Source of the DNA: Beijerinckiaceae bacterium
Lineage (GTDB): Bacteria; Pseudomonadota; Alphaproteobacteria; Rhizobiales; Beijerinckiaceae
NCBI GenBank assembly: GCA_021324915.1
Contig: JAJPIC010000014.1
Coordinates: forward strand, 1 to 63,779
Direction of reading: 5' to 3'
Length of the DNA: 63,779 nt
Part shown: one piece after another, positions 45,453 to 57,745 of the stretch
How positions within the stretch are numbered: the first letter of the stretch is position 1
How the letters are laid out: every line of letters starts with the position of its first letter
Made by a program: the position numbers and the translations under genes
The notes under the pieces: generated by a model
Seen by the model: only the letters and a program-made list of their open reading frames with translations
What the model was told of the DNA's origin: nothing
Database searches by the model: none

Positions 45453-45962
45453 AGGCGCGCAGACACCCGACTGCTGCTCGAGTCGAAGCAAGAGAGCCAG
45501 CAAGAGGCCGAATTTCGAAGCTACGCTCACTCGCAAGCCCATGAGGTTTCGCTGCGGTGCTGCGAAACTTATCAGCGGCGAGCGCGCAAGAAAGATCGCG
45601 GCCCCAGCGCACGTGCATCGATGAGTTTTGCTTTCATCGATGAGTTTTGCTTTCGCGCAAGGCGACAGGTTTGCGCGATCGGCAATAGCCGCATGAAGCG
45701 CGTGCATCGCACGTGCGCTTCAACTCGCGATGCATGCCGGCATCGCGATTATATGCGCGCAAAAATTCTTATCCTTCTCACGCGACAGTTCAATGAAGCT
45801 TCCATGATCGCGACTCTAAAATTAGACGCGCGCATCATCGAGACTTCATCGCGCAAAGAATCTAGGCGAGCGAACCTCGTTCGTCACAGCACTGCAAACT
45901 TATTCCACTAGCGCGGTGCCTGCCCGGAATGTTTTCCTTCAATTCACACCAAGAGGGCGGTC
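45453..45962. other. Structured 510-bp non-coding leader before a phosphoesterase
   Basis: No supported gene lies here. Visible structure: a 19-bp tandem duplication (CATCGATGAGTTTTGCTTT at 45616 and 45635), an inverted pair AGCGCACGTGC/GCACGTGCGCT (45606-45616 and 45709-45719) around it, and a hairpin TCGCGATGC/GCATCGCGA at 45725-45748. The right third is AT-richer than the surroundings and precedes the phosphoesterase start. Confidence 0.65.
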
Positions 45963-48044
45963 ATGCGTTCAACGTTTCATCCAAGCGATACGTCTTTGCC
46001 GAGTCATGTGCTGAGGAAGCGCCGTTCGCTGTCATGCGTCGCTGTTGCGGCCATGCTTGCGAATCTGGCGATGCCGATCATGCCGGCAATGGCCGGCGGC
46101 ACGGCTTCGCCAATCAAGCATGTGATCATCATCATCGGCGAGAACCGCAGTTTCGATCACGTCTTTGCAACCTATAAGCCGGTCAGCGGCGACAAGGTGC
46201 TCAATCTCCTGTCGGAAGGCATCGTGAAATCCGACGGCACGCCGGGCGCCAATTACGGCAAGGCCCTGCAATACAAGGCGACCGACAAGACCACTTATCA
46301 GATCACGCCGCCCAAGACGCCTTACACCATGCTTCCGCCCGCGCTTGCCGGCGGCCCGTCGATCCCGAACATCTGCTCGGCGCTCGGCTATACGTCGGGC
46401 ACGTCTTGCGTGTCGAATGCCAACATCGCCTTTGCCAAGACCGTCGAGAACGGATTGGCCGACGATTATTACAAGTACCTGTTGACCGGCGGTACCGGCC
46501 AGAAGAGCGGCACGCCTGATCAGCGGCTGTTCTACAATGGCCAGGATGCGAGCCATCTGCCGCCCGGTCCCTATCAGCTCACCTCGGCCACTTATCCCTA
46601 CGACGCCTATGCGGCGAGCCCCGTGCATCGCTTCTTCCAGATGTGGCAGGAACTCAACTGCGACGCATCGGCAGCGAGCAATTCGAATGGCTGGGGCTGC
46701 TTGTCGGATCTCTTCCCCTGGGTCGAGGTCACGGTCGCCGCCGGGTCGAACGGCGCCGCGGAACCGGCCGGGTATACCGGCGAAGGCTCGACCTCGATGG
46801 GCTTCTACAACGTCCAGCAGGGCGACGCGCCTTATCTCAAATATCTCGCCGACACCTATTCGATGAGCGACAATTATCATCAGGCGGTGAACGGCGGCAC
46901 CGGCGCCAATCACGTGATGCTCGGCACCGGCGATGCGGTCTACTTCAGCGACGGAAAGGGCAATGCGGAAGTTCCGCCGCATAATCCCGTCAATCCCAAT
47001 GCGCCGGGAACGCCGCCCAACGGCGTGAGCGCGCTGAGCGAGATCGAAAATCCCAATCCGCAGCCCTCGACCAACAACTTCTATACGCAGGACGGGTACG
47101 GCGGCGGTTCCGGTTCGCCGACGGCCACCGCGCCCAACGCGAATTACGGCGGCGGCTCCTATGTCGATTGCGCCGATCCGACCCAGCCGGGCATCTCGCC
47201 GATCCTCAATTATCTCAACGCCCTCAAGCGTCCGGTTTCGGCGAACTGCGAGGCGGGCCACTACTACCTCGTGAACAATTACAATCCGGGCTATTTCGGT
47301 GACGGCACCGACGCCTACACCAACAAGAACCCGAAGAATTATGTGTTCACGATCCCGCCGTCGAGCCTGCGCACGATCGGCGACGAGCTGAACGAGCACA
47401 ACATCTCGTGGGCCTATTACGGCGACCAGTTCGACCGCTATCTCAACGACAAGTTCGACACGAGCTCGAAAGATGAATATTGCAACATCTGCAATTGGGC
47501 GCAGTATTCGACCTCGATCATGACGAATGCGGCGGTGCGCACTGCCCATCTCCAGGACACCGCGAATCTCTACCAGGCGATCGCGGACGGAACGCTGCCC
47601 GCGGTCTCTTACGTCAAGCCGAGCGGTTTCGTCGACGGCCATCCGGCGTCTTCGAAGCTCGATCTCTATGAAGGCTTCGTCAAAAAGATCGTCGACGCCG
47701 TCCAGGCCAATCCGAAATTGTGGGCTTCGACTGCAATTTTCGTGACCTTCGACGAAGGCGGCGGTTATTGGGACTCGGGCTATGTCCAGCCGCTCGACTT
47801 CTTCGGCGACGGCACCCGTATTCCGATGATCGTGGTCTCGCCCTACAGCAAGGGTGGCCACATCTCGCATACCTATACGGATCACGTGTCGACGCTGAAG
47901 TTCATCGAGCGGAATTGGAAGATCCCGCCGGTTACCAGCCGCAGCCGCGACAATCTCCCCGATCCGCAGACCGGAGCCAATCCGTACATCCCGACGAATT
48001 CTCCGGCGCTCGGCGACATGTTCGACTTGTTCAGCTTCCCATAA
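45963..48044 (+). CDS. Large secreted phosphoesterase (PF04185 family)
   Basis: The 693-residue protein begins with a basic N-region (LRKRRSLSC) and hydrophobic export segment ending AMPAMAGG-like PIMPAMAGGT. The catalytic motif GENRSFDHVFATYKPVSGDK follows at once. Later blocks are MSDNYHQAVNGGTGANHVML, IFVTFDEGGGYWDSGYVQPLDFFGDGTRIPMIVVS and the closing HVSTLKFIERNW. It should hydrolyse phosphate esters such as phospholipids or nucleotides outside the cytoplasm. Its Asn/Gly/Tyr-rich middle (residues 330-420) is an insertion compared with the shorter paralogue at 3277-4806. A strong hairpin follows the stop. Confidence 0.85.
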   Translation: MRSTFHPSDTSLPSHVLRKRRSLSCVAVAAMLANLAMPIMPAMAGGTASPIKHVIIIIGENRSFDHVFATYKPVSGDKVLNLLSEGIVKSDGTPGANYGKALQYKATDKTTYQITPPKTPYTMLPPALAGGPSIPNICSALGYTSGTSCVSNANIAFAKTVENGLADDYYKYLLTGGTGQKSGTPDQRLFYNGQDASHLPPGPYQLTSATYPYDAYAASPVHRFFQMWQELNCDASAASNSNGWGCLSDLFPWVEVTVAAGSNGAAEPAGYTGEGSTSMGFYNVQQGDAPYLKYLADTYSMSDNYHQAVNGGTGANHVMLGTGDAVYFSDGKGNAEVPPHNPVNPNAPGTPPNGVSALSEIENPNPQPSTNNFYTQDGYGGGSGSPTATAPNANYGGGSYVDCADPTQPGISPILNYLNALKRPVSANCEAGHYYLVNNYNPGYFGDGTDAYTNKNPKNYVFTIPPSSLRTIGDELNEHNISWAYYGDQFDRYLNDKFDTSSKDEYCNICNWAQYSTSIMTNAAVRTAHLQDTANLYQAIADGTLPAVSYVKPSGFVDGHPASSKLDLYEGFVKKIVDAVQANPKLWASTAIFVTFDEGGGYWDSGYVQPLDFFGDGTRIPMIVVSPYSKGGHISHTYTDHVSTLKFIERNWKIPPVTSRSRDNLPDPQTGANPYIPTNSPALGDMFDLFSFP

Positions 48045-48067
48045 GTCCCCGATAAGGATTGAGAAAT

Positions 48068-48099
48068 ATGGTGCCGATCTCATTCGAGATCGGCACCAT
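48068..48099 (+). terminator. Hairpin terminator after the phosphoesterase gene
   Basis: A perfect 14-bp stem ATGGTGCCGATCTC pairs across a 4-base loop, followed by TTTG. The T tract is short, so termination may be partial. It begins 23 bp after the stop codon. Confidence 0.7.
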
Positions 48100-48198
48100 T
48101 TGCGCGATTGCCTGAAGCGCGACCGTGGTAAGCTTTCGTTTCGGGCCGGAATCAACGCCGCGCGTTCGGCGCCGATCTTGCGTAAATTGGGTGATATC

Positions 48199-49209
48199 GT
48201 GCAGAGAGTTGCTGTTTCGGACGAGGCCCTCGGTTCTTCTCGGGAAGCGCATCTCTCCTGGGGTAGCGGATCGGTTTATGCAGGCGCGCAGGATCCGCAA
48301 AAGCCATGCCTGCAAAAGTTCGTCCGAAACGATGTCGCCATCGGCGTCCTGCTGCCGGAAGAACCAAGCGAAGTGACCTGGCGCATTGGCGGCGCTGTCG
48401 CGCTCTATAGAGCCTCGTTACAGACGCCGACCGCGCCCGATTTGATCGTCGTACCGCCCGGTCATGAATTCGACGCTTCGGGCCGCGGCGGGCAGATTTT
48501 GTGGCTCTTCTTCGATCCGCGGACAATCAGCGACGACGAGAGCGTGAAATCCTTCGCCGAGAAGGTGCGCGTCGATAGCTCGTGGTCAAAGGACCGCTTG
48601 CTGTCCGCCGTCGTCGCCGAGATCAGGAAAGAATGTTCAAACGGCTTTCCGCGCGGACCGCGCTTTCTCGAACGCGCAGCTATGATGTTTGTGACGCAGC
48701 TCGCGTATTTTTTCGATCGCCCGGCGCCGCGCTTCGAGCCGCGCGCGCTTTCCGCCGCAAAGCTCCAATTGGTCATCGAATATCTTAAAAGCAATCTCAA
48801 TCGCAACATCACGCTTGCCGAGATTTCGGACCTCGTCGATCTCACACCGAGGTATTTTTGCGCGGCTTTCAAGAAGGTGATGGGAAGGCCGCCGCATCAG
48901 TTTCAGATCGAGCTGCGGGTGGAGCGGGCGAAGAAACTGCTCTCCGATCCAAATATGTCTCTCGTCGATATCGCATTGGCGCTCGGGTTCAGCAGCCAAA
49001 GCCATCTCTGCGACTATTTCCGCCGCATCATGGGCGTGACGCCCGCGCGCTATCGAGCCGAAATCCAGGCAAAAGCATGCCGGCTGCCCGCCGGGCCTCA
49101 TGCGCTCAACTGGGCGGGAAAGCTAGCGGCCCGTGGAGAACCTAAGTTTCGCCCGCCCGGCGAGGCAGCGCGCCGGCACAAGCGCGAGGCGGCGAGAGCC
49201 GCCAAATAG
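48199..49209 (+). CDS. AraC-family transcriptional regulator
   Basis: The roughly 336-residue protein has an N-terminal cupin-like sensing half and a C-terminal double helix-turn-helix. [46 protein letters not shown] and [34 protein letters not shown] are the two recognition parts. GTG at 48199 has a GGGTGAT-type ribosome site; the open frame runs earlier to a TTG at 48100 that abuts the terminator, so the start is unsure. The effector is unknown. It faces the phosphoesterase-like gene in the same direction and may control it. Confidence 0.85.
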   Translation: MQRVAVSDEALGSSREAHLSWGSGSVYAGAQDPQKPCLQKFVRNDVAIGVLLPEEPSEVTWRIGGAVALYRASLQTPTAPDLIVVPPGHEFDASGRGGQILWLFFDPRTISDDESVKSFAEKVRVDSSWSKDRLLSAVVAEIRKECSNGFPRGPRFLERAAMMFVTQLAYFFDRPAPRFEPRALSAAKLQLVIEYLKSNLNRNITLAEISDLVDLTPRYFCAAFKKVMGRPPHQFQIELRVERAKKLLSDPNMSLVDIALALGFSSQSHLCDYFRRIMGVTPARYRAEIQAKACRLPAGPHALNWAGKLAARGEPKFRPPGEAARRHKREAARAAK

Positions 49210-49225
49210 CAGGATTTCGAGCGCC

Positions 49226-51616
49226 TCAAGCGGCGCGCGCGTCCGGCTCTTCCTCGAGTGCCGCGGCAATCGCATCGTCGACGCGCTCGAGGAAAATGAA
49301 TTCCAATTTGTTGCGCACTTCCTCGGAGACCTCTTCGAGATCTTTGCGATTGCGCGCCGGCAGCAGCATCCGGCTGAGCCCCGAGCGCGCGGCGGCTGCG
49401 GCCTTTTCCTTGATGCCCCCAACGGGGAGCACGAGCCCGCGCAAGCTGATCTCCCCGGTCATGGCCGTGTCGCTGCGCACGACGCGGCCGGTCAGCAGCG
49501 AGACGAGTGCACAGAACATGGCGACCCCGGCGCTTGGCCCGTCCTTCGGTATGGCGCCGGCCGGTATGTGGATATGAATGTCGCTCTGATCGAAGAGGGC
49601 GGTATCGATGCCGAGCATCGCGGCGCGATTCTTGACGATGCTGAGCGCAGCCTGAGCGCTCTCGCGCATGACCTCGCCGAGCTGGCCGGTGAGGATGAGT
49701 TTTCCATGTCCAGGAATGCGTGTCGCCTCGATGAACAGAATATCGCCGCCGACCGGCGTCCAGGCGAGTCCCGTTGCGACGCCCGGCACGCTGGTGCGCA
49801 TGGCGACTTCATTCTCGAACTGCCGCGGTCCGAGCACCGAGGGCAGGTCCTCGGAATCGATACGTACGAAGCTCGCGCTGCCTTCGGTGATTTGCATCGC
49901 CGCATTGCGCAAAGCGCGGCCGATCTCCCGTTCGAGGCTGCGCACGCCGGCTTCGCGCGTGTAGTTGCGGATGATCTCCTTGATCGCGGCTTCGGTGATT
50001 TCGGCCTGCTCGGGCTTGAGCCCGTTTGCTTCCAATTGCCGGCGCACGAGATAGCGCCGGGCGATCTCAAGCTTTTCCTCTTCGGTATAGCCGGCGAGCG
50101 AGATGATCTCCATGCGGTCGCGCAAAGGGCCGGGGATAGTGTCGAGGACATTGGCGGTGGCGATGAACACGATACGGCTCAGATCGAACGGGACGCCGAG
50201 ATAATTGTCGCGGAAAGTCGAGTTCTGCTCCGGATCGAGCACTTCGAGCAGCGCCGCGGAAGGATCGCCCTGAACGCCGGCGCCGACCTTGTCGATCTCG
50301 TCGAGCATCATCACGCAATTGCGCGCGCCGGCCTTGCGAATGGCCTGGATGATATTGCCGGGAAGCGCGCCGATATAGGTGCGCCTATGCCCGCGGATTT
50401 CGGCTTCGTCATGCACGCCTCCAAGGCTCACCCGCACGAATTTGCGTCCCAGCGCACGAGCGATCGACTGGCCGAGCGAGGTCTTGCCGACGCCGGGCGG
50501 ACCGACGAAACAAAGGATCGGCGCCTTCCCATGCGGCGCGAGCTTGCGCACGGCGAGATATTCGAGGATGCGCCGCTTGATCTTTTCGAGCCCATAGTGA
50601 TCCTCATCGAGGATCTTGCGCGCTTCCCCGATATCGATCGGCTTTTCCTCGGGCAATTTCCAGGGCAGCTCGATCAGCCAGTCGAGGTAAGTGCGCACCA
50701 TTCCATATTCGACCGCGGCCTCGGGCATTCGCTCCAGCCGGCGCAATTCTTTGCGCGCCTGGTCCTCGACGTCTCTCGGCATGCCCGCATCGCCGATCTT
50801 TTCAGTAAGCTCGGCGATCTCGGCTCCCTTGCTGTCGGCCTCACCCAATTGGCGTTGGATGGTCGCCAATTGCTCGCGCAGCAAGGCCTCGCGCTGCCGC
50901 TCGTCGAGCGCCGCCTTGGTCTGGCGTCCAATCTCAGCCGAAAGTCGCAGAACCTCGAGCCGGCCGGCGAGCAGGCGCGACACGCGCTCGATCCGCGCAG
51001 CGATGTCGATCGTCTCCAGCACTTCCTGCTTTTCATCGGGCGTGATGTCGATATAGCCGGCGACGAGATCGGCGAGCGCGCCGGGGGAACCGACGGCCTG
51101 AATCGCGCGAATGAGCTCCTGCGGCGCCTGCGGCAGCAATTCGAGCGCTTCGATCGCTTGGCGCTGTAGATTGAGGAAGCGCGCCTCGATCTCCGGCGTG
51201 CGCTGATCGGGTTCGTCGATCCGATTTACGCGCGCAACGAAATAAGGCTGGCTGCCGAGAAACTCGAGGATACGGAATCTCTGCACGCCCTGGCAAACGA
51301 GGTGATGCGCGCCATCCGGCGCGGTCACGTAACGCACGATATTGGCCAACGTGCCCACGCGATGGAGATCGATCGCTTCGGGCTCCGGCAGTTCCGGGTC
51401 GCGTTGCATCACCACGCCGAGCTGAGTCTGATCGCGCACGGCCTGCTGCGCGGCCGCGATCGAGCGTGGCCGGCCGATGGCGATCGGAAAGATCGTGCCG
51501 GGAAACAGGACGAAATTGCGGACCGGCATGATGATCAGGGCATCGGCAGGCAAGGTCTTGCTGGCGGCCGAGCCGGTCTCGGTCTCCGCAGCGCGCAGAA
51601 TTTGATTCTCCCTCAC
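49226..51616 (-). CDS. lon: ATP-dependent endopeptidase La (Lon)
   Basis: The 796-residue protein has an N-terminal substrate domain ([19 protein letters not shown]), a AAA+ module with Walker [22 protein letters not shown] and Walker [10 protein letters not shown], and the proteolytic domain with the catalytic Ser in [12 protein letters not shown] and Lys in [18 protein letters not shown]. It degrades damaged and regulatory proteins. Start is GTG 51616 with GGGAG seven bases before. It lies 15 bp behind a small heat-shock protein gene, unlike the usual clpX-lon order, so this may be an extra Lon copy. Confidence 0.95.
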   Translation of the reverse strand: MRENQILRAAETETGSAASKTLPADALIIMPVRNFVLFPGTIFPIAIGRPRSIAAAQQAVRDQTQLGVVMQRDPELPEPEAIDLHRVGTLANIVRYVTAPDGAHHLVCQGVQRFRILEFLGSQPYFVARVNRIDEPDQRTPEIEARFLNLQRQAIEALELLPQAPQELIRAIQAVGSPGALADLVAGYIDITPDEKQEVLETIDIAARIERVSRLLAGRLEVLRLSAEIGRQTKAALDERQREALLREQLATIQRQLGEADSKGAEIAELTEKIGDAGMPRDVEDQARKELRRLERMPEAAVEYGMVRTYLDWLIELPWKLPEEKPIDIGEARKILDEDHYGLEKIKRRILEYLAVRKLAPHGKAPILCFVGPPGVGKTSLGQSIARALGRKFVRVSLGGVHDEAEIRGHRRTYIGALPGNIIQAIRKAGARNCVMMLDEIDKVGAGVQGDPSAALLEVLDPEQNSTFRDNYLGVPFDLSRIVFIATANVLDTIPGPLRDRMEIISLAGYTEEEKLEIARRYLVRRQLEANGLKPEQAEITEAAIKEIIRNYTREAGVRSLEREIGRALRNAAMQITEGSASFVRIDSEDLPSVLGPRQFENEVAMRTSVPGVATGLAWTPVGGDILFIEATRIPGHGKLILTGQLGEVMRESAQAALSIVKNRAAMLGIDTALFDQSDIHIHIPAGAIPKDGPSAGVAMFCALVSLLTGRVVRSDTAMTGEISLRGLVLPVGGIKEKAAAAARSGLSRMLLPARNRKDLEEVSEEVRNKLEFIFLERVDDAIAAALEEEPDARAA

Positions 51617-51631
51617 GCAAAGCTCCCGGGT

Positions 51632-52033
51632 TCAAGCGGCCTTTTCGAGGCTGATGACGAGACAGCCGTCGACGGCGGCGCGCCGCACTTGGCTGTAACG
51701 TCCGGGCGGCAATTGGATGCGTCGTTCGAATCGACCCTGCGGCAATTCGAGGCGGTGGATTACCGCGTCGCGCAGCGCGGCCGGAAGCGTGCGCACGCCG
51801 AGGATCGCCAATTCATCTTGCTCGATCGTGATCTCGACGGCCTCGATGTTGACGCCGGGCAGAGCGACGAGGACCAGAACCTCATGCGCCGTCTCGAGCA
51901 CGTCCGCCGGCGGCTCCCAGGCCGGCGGGCCACTCGGGCGTGGCCGGAACGATTGCCGGTGCAGCCGCTCGGCCCGCGCGAGAATTTCGCAGGCCTCCGA
52001 CCACATCAGGATTTGTATGTCACGCGTGGCCAT
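51632..52033 (-). CDS. Hsp20/alpha-crystallin family small heat-shock protein
   Basis: The 133-residue protein has a short N-terminal arm and an alpha-crystallin domain: PPADVLETAHEVLVLVALPGVNIEAVEITIEQDELAILGVR and the closing RRAAVDGCLVISLEK. Such proteins hold unfolding substrates in stress. ATG 52033 is favoured by GGAGGGG ten bases upstream. It is co-transcribed with lon (15-bp gap), so holding and degradation are linked. A possible upstream short frame ends inside its start. Confidence 0.88.
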   Translation of the reverse strand: MATRDIQILMWSEACEILARAERLHRQSFRPRPSGPPAWEPPADVLETAHEVLVLVALPGVNIEAVEITIEQDELAILGVRTLPAALRDAVIHRLELPQGRFERRIQLPPGRYSQVRRAAVDGCLVISLEKAA

Positions 52034-52185
52034 GCGGTGATGCCCCTCCACAGTCCGGCGGCATCGAGACCGCGCGAATGCAAGCGATGTAGTCGCTGGA
52101 ACGCCTCCAGCAAGATTAGGGGGATAAGTTCCGGCGGCAATGCGTGAAATTCGCGGCCCTGAAAGGCAAGCTTAATCACGTTCAT
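52006..52185 (-). CDS. Possible 59-residue upstream protein of the hsp20-lon operon
   Basis: A frame starting at ATG 52185 encodes MNVIKLAFQGREFHALPPEL followed by a leucine-rich helix (IPLILLEAFQRLHRLHSRGL). It overlaps the Hsp20 start by 28 bases, suggesting coupling. There is no clear ribosome site before it and I do not recognise the sequence, so it may be a leader peptide or non-coding. Confidence 0.3.
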   Translation of the reverse strand: MNVIKLAFQGREFHALPPELIPLILLEAFQRLHRLHSRGLDAAGLWRGITAWPRVTYKS

Positions 52186-52186
52186 G

Positions 52187-52213
52187 GCTTTTGGATCGAT
52201 CCGATCCAAAAGC
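52187..52213. promoter_or_regulatory. Perfect 11-bp inverted repeat upstream of the hsp20-lon operon
   Basis: Arms GCTTTTGGATC and GATCCAAAAGC flank a 5-base GATCC centre. It lies 150 bp before the Hsp20 ATG and just before the possible upstream ORF. It is not a CIRCE element. It could be a regulator site or hairpin in the leader. Confidence 0.45.
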
Positions 52214-52300
52214 ATCCCGATCTCGGCGGAAAACAAGCAGCGGATGCGCGAGGCGCGGGCTGCCATCGCAGGCAGCCCGACAACCTCCGGCGGGAGCCGA

Positions 52301-54831
<2,531 letters not shown>

Positions 54832-54865
54832 AAAAATGTACCCCAGCCGGCCGGCTGGGGTACAT
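54832..54865 (-). terminator. Rho-independent terminator of the alkaline phosphatase-family gene
   Basis: A 30-bp perfect palindrome with arms ATGTACCCCAGCCGG and CCGGCTGGGGTACAT is followed on the minus strand by TTTTT. It lies 38 bp behind the stop codon at 54904. Confidence 0.88.
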
Positions 54866-54903
54866 GCGTGTTGCCAGAAAGTAGAAGCTCCGGCCAATAC
54901 GGC

Positions 54904-56439
54904 TTACTTCGAGATGCCCGGCAGGGGTTGGGTATGTTCAATCTGGACCGCCTGCAGCTCGTGCCAGGAGACCCCGAGTTCTTCGAGAATGGAAGGAGCG
55001 ATCTGGGTGGTCGCGACCGGCGCAGAGATGGTGTTGCCCGATAGACCCGGCGCACTCACGAGAAGCCCGATGTGACGGTCGTCGTCTGCGACGCCGCCGT
55101 GCTCGGCAAGCTTGGTGCCGGTTGTGTAGATCACGCCCTTGTCGGACACGACGAAGAAATCGGGCGTCCGGCTGTCCGTCTCGGGATCCTGATAATATTT
55201 GATGAGCTCGTCGCGATCGAGGATGGTCTTGATGCCGAGCGCGGTCGATGCGGCCTTGAGATCGGCCTCGGACGAGCGCAGCGTGTCCGGCGTCCGCTTA
55301 TTGGGTTTGAGCCAGACCAGCGAGGCATCGTCGGCGATATTGAAGCCATAGCCATCGTTCGCGAGCACGGTGGAGTAGGTATCCGGAATGGCGCGGCGAA
55401 GCGCGCGATTGATCGGCGACTGGCCGTGCTTGGCGCTGATGATGATGGCGGTGTCGTCGTATAGGCGATTGTCCTTGAGCTTCTGGACCATTTGGCCGAT
55501 GGCACCTTCGACGAAGGTGAGCTGCTCCGTCAGCGCATTGCCCGGATCTCCGGCAGCGTCCAGATAGCCTCCGATCAGACCGGCCGGATCGCCATAGCCG
55601 GACTGCGCCAGCTTTTGACCGACACTGACGGCCTGAAAATTCATTCCGAAGATCGCCGGAACGTAGCCGGCCGCGGTGCCCGTGCTGTGCAACCCGCCGA
55701 TCTCGTTGAGAACGGCTTGAACCTTGATCGAATCATTGGTTCGCGCGCCCTTGAAACTCGTCGTGTAGTCGTCGCCGGCCGGCGCGCCGGGGAGCTGCGA
55801 GTTGATTTCCGGCGTAAACAGATCCTCGATGCCTTTGCCGGAGGGGCCGTTGAGAATTTCATACGCGGGGTGCTTGTCGCACCAGGCGGTGTGCATGTTA
55901 TGCGCGCGAAGCACCTCGAAGAGGGTGTTCACCCGGATGAACTGATGCGGCAATACGGTGACGCACTGCCCATTGAGTCTTCTCATCGGCAGGTTTTTCG
56001 GATTGATTTGCGAGAGCGGCTTGCCCAGCGTCCCGCCACCGGTCACATCATTCAAATTATAATCGAGGTTTTCCGCATAGGTGGTCTCGGCGCCGGGAGC
56101 GCCGGCGCAGTTCGAATTGGGCGGAAAGAACGTGCGATCGTAGCTGTCGTCGTAGAACACGCCTGCCGAATAAGGCGTGCCGCCCGTCACCTGCGCAACC
56201 ATGCCCGGAAAACTGTCCGACGGCGCGGTGGTATAAGCGTTCGAATAGGTGATGCCGCGCTTGGCGAGCTGCGCCAGCACGCCGTTCGGATGATTTTCAA
56301 TCCACAGCCGCAGGTCGACCTCATGCATTCCGTCGACACTGATCAACAGCACATGATCGACTGAGCTCTTGGCGTGCGCGGCTGTTACGAGGCCGAGCGC
56401 CGCGGCGCCCGTCAAGATATACTTGAGTACTGAAGACAT
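54904..56439 (-). CDS. Secreted alkaline phosphatase-superfamily phosphodiesterase (NPP type)
   Basis: The 511-residue protein has a signal peptide (MSSVLKYILTGAAALGLVTA) and the type I phosphodiesterase layout. Metal ligands are seen in LLISVDGMHEVDLRLW, with the nucleophile region YTTAPSDSFPGMVAQ. Later AIIISAKHGQSPIN and KLAEHGGVADDDRHIGL give the remaining Asp and His. It likely cleaves nucleotide or phospholipid phosphodiesters in the periplasm. ATG 56439 follows AGGAGA at 8 bases. A dedicated terminator follows. Confidence 0.85.
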   Translation of the reverse strand: MSSVLKYILTGAAALGLVTAAHAKSSVDHVLLISVDGMHEVDLRLWIENHPNGVLAQLAKRGITYSNAYTTAPSDSFPGMVAQVTGGTPYSAGVFYDDSYDRTFFPPNSNCAGAPGAETTYAENLDYNLNDVTGGGTLGKPLSQINPKNLPMRRLNGQCVTVLPHQFIRVNTLFEVLRAHNMHTAWCDKHPAYEILNGPSGKGIEDLFTPEINSQLPGAPAGDDYTTSFKGARTNDSIKVQAVLNEIGGLHSTGTAAGYVPAIFGMNFQAVSVGQKLAQSGYGDPAGLIGGYLDAAGDPGNALTEQLTFVEGAIGQMVQKLKDNRLYDDTAIIISAKHGQSPINRALRRAIPDTYSTVLANDGYGFNIADDASLVWLKPNKRTPDTLRSSEADLKAASTALGIKTILDRDELIKYYQDPETDSRTPDFFVVSDKGVIYTTGTKLAEHGGVADDDRHIGLLVSAPGLSGNTISAPVATTQIAPSILEELGVSWHELQAVQIEHTQPLPGISK

Positions 56440-56905
56440 CGAATAATCTCCTGCTGAGGGAATTTGGGTGAGCGCGGCCATGCGCTCTGCCGAATGGGGC
56501 AGGCGCTGACCAGAGTTACATCGGCTTAAAAGAGTGCCTTACGAGATTCCCTGCAGATGAGACAACCGTGCAAGCATCGGAACCGTGCCAAAGCGAAGAT
56601 CCGCTTTGGCGTTGTTGGACAATGTCAGTTGATTGGCTGGCTTACGCGATTTGAAAAACACCCGAGTTCCGCAGCACTGCGGCCTCACCCGCAATGCTGA
56701 GATAGCGTCGCAAGGTTTCGACTGCGTGACGGGGATATGACGTTCTATATTCAGCGCTGCCGGGTATGAGATTTGTTCGCCCGTCGCGCGTATCGGCAAT
56801 TGCGTGCCTGTTGCGGCGGCGAGCAAAATATTCCGCAATGGATGAGGATCATCTATGGACTTGATAGACTGAAGAATGCCGATCGTGGCCGGGCATTTGG
56901 CGAAT
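56440..56905. other. Intergenic region, no gene seen
   Basis: The 465-bp stretch separates two minus-strand genes. An open frame of 173 codons on the minus strand spans part of it and the end of the methyltransferase gene, but it has no ribosome site, poor codon balance and no recognisable family. No repeats or hairpins of note were seen. Confidence 0.5.
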
Positions 56906-57745
56906 TCAGGCGTCCGCCGTTGAAAGCCACCAGGTCTCACCTGCGAACCAGCAGCTGCGATCGGGCGTTTCGTCGAGGCGGAGCGAGCGCACATCGAGCC
57001 AATTCTTCGAAAAGGCCTCGGTGAGACGACGGCCTGCTTCCTCGTTTTGAAGACCCACACAGCCGATAAATGCAGCGCGCCCTACAAAGCGCGCCGGCCA
57101 CACTGAGCCTCTGTCGGGCCGTCTAATGAGCAACATGCCTCCCAAGACTCCCTTCGGCGCCAAGGGAAACATGAGACGCCCTCCGGGCCGCAATGCATCG
57201 AGCCATATGCGGCTTGGCTGCGCGGCGCCGGCGCAGACGTAGATGAGGTCTGCCGGCGGCAGACCTCCAGCGACGCCCGATTGCGCGCGCACTTCGACCT
57301 GATGCAGGTCGCTCAGGTTCTCGCGCGCACGCGCCGCCAATGCCTGGTCGATCTCGTAGGCGTAAACGCGGCCGCCCGCACCAACGAGATGCGCGAGGAT
57401 CGCAGAATAATAGCCGCTGCCCGCCCCGACCTGCACCACGGTTTCGGCCTCTTCGATATGGCAGGCCGCGAGCCAAAGGGCATGAGCGCTGGGCATCCCG
57501 ATATTGAATCCGTGCTCGCGATCCAGTGCGACGAGCACGTCTTGATAGAGGAAGGCCGGATCGTCGTCGGGCGTCTCAATGTAAGAGTGGGCGCCGAGAC
57601 TCAGCCACCACGGTCCCGGTCCGGCGAACGGCTCGCGTCTTACAGAGCGAAACGAGTCTTCGATGCGAGGATCGTCGAGCTTGGCTGCGGCGCAAACGAG
57701 TTTGGCGTAAACCGAGCGATATTTTTCAGACCGATCCGGGGTCAC
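56906..57745 (-). CDS. Protein-L-isoaspartate O-methyltransferase-like protein
   Basis: The 279-residue protein has the PCMT signature: FLYQDVLVALDREHGFNIGMPSAHALWL and the SAM-binding ETVVQVGAGSGYYSAILAHLVGAGGRVYAYEID. Later AGAAQPSRIWLDALRPGGRLMFPL fits motif III. It is longer than PCMT and lacks part of the C-terminal region, so its true substrate is unsure. It overlaps the metallo-hydrolase gene by 4 bp, forming an operon behind the TetR-controlled promoter. Confidence 0.82.
   Translation of the reverse strand: MTPDRSEKYRSVYAKLVCAAAKLDDPRIEDSFRSVRREPFAGPGPWWLSLGAHSYIETPDDDPAFLYQDVLVALDREHGFNIGMPSAHALWLAACHIEEAETVVQVGAGSGYYSAILAHLVGAGGRVYAYEIDQALAARARENLSDLHQVEVRAQSGVAGGLPPADLIYVCAGAAQPSRIWLDALRPGGRLMFPLAPKGVLGGMLLIRRPDRGSVWPARFVGRAAFIGCVGLQNEEAGRRLTEAFSKNWLDVRSLRLDETPDRSCWFAGETWWLSTADA

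Noticed and set aside
46032-48155. 707-codon antisense frame in the large phosphoesterase gene
   Set aside because: Mirror frame of a supported gene with no motif and spanning its terminator.
49133-51169. 678-codon antisense frame in lon
   Set aside because: Mirror frame of lon with no domain evidence.
56539-57060. 173-codon minus-strand frame in an intergenic region
   Set aside because: No ribosome site, overlaps the methyltransferase 3' end in another frame, and no recognisable sequence.
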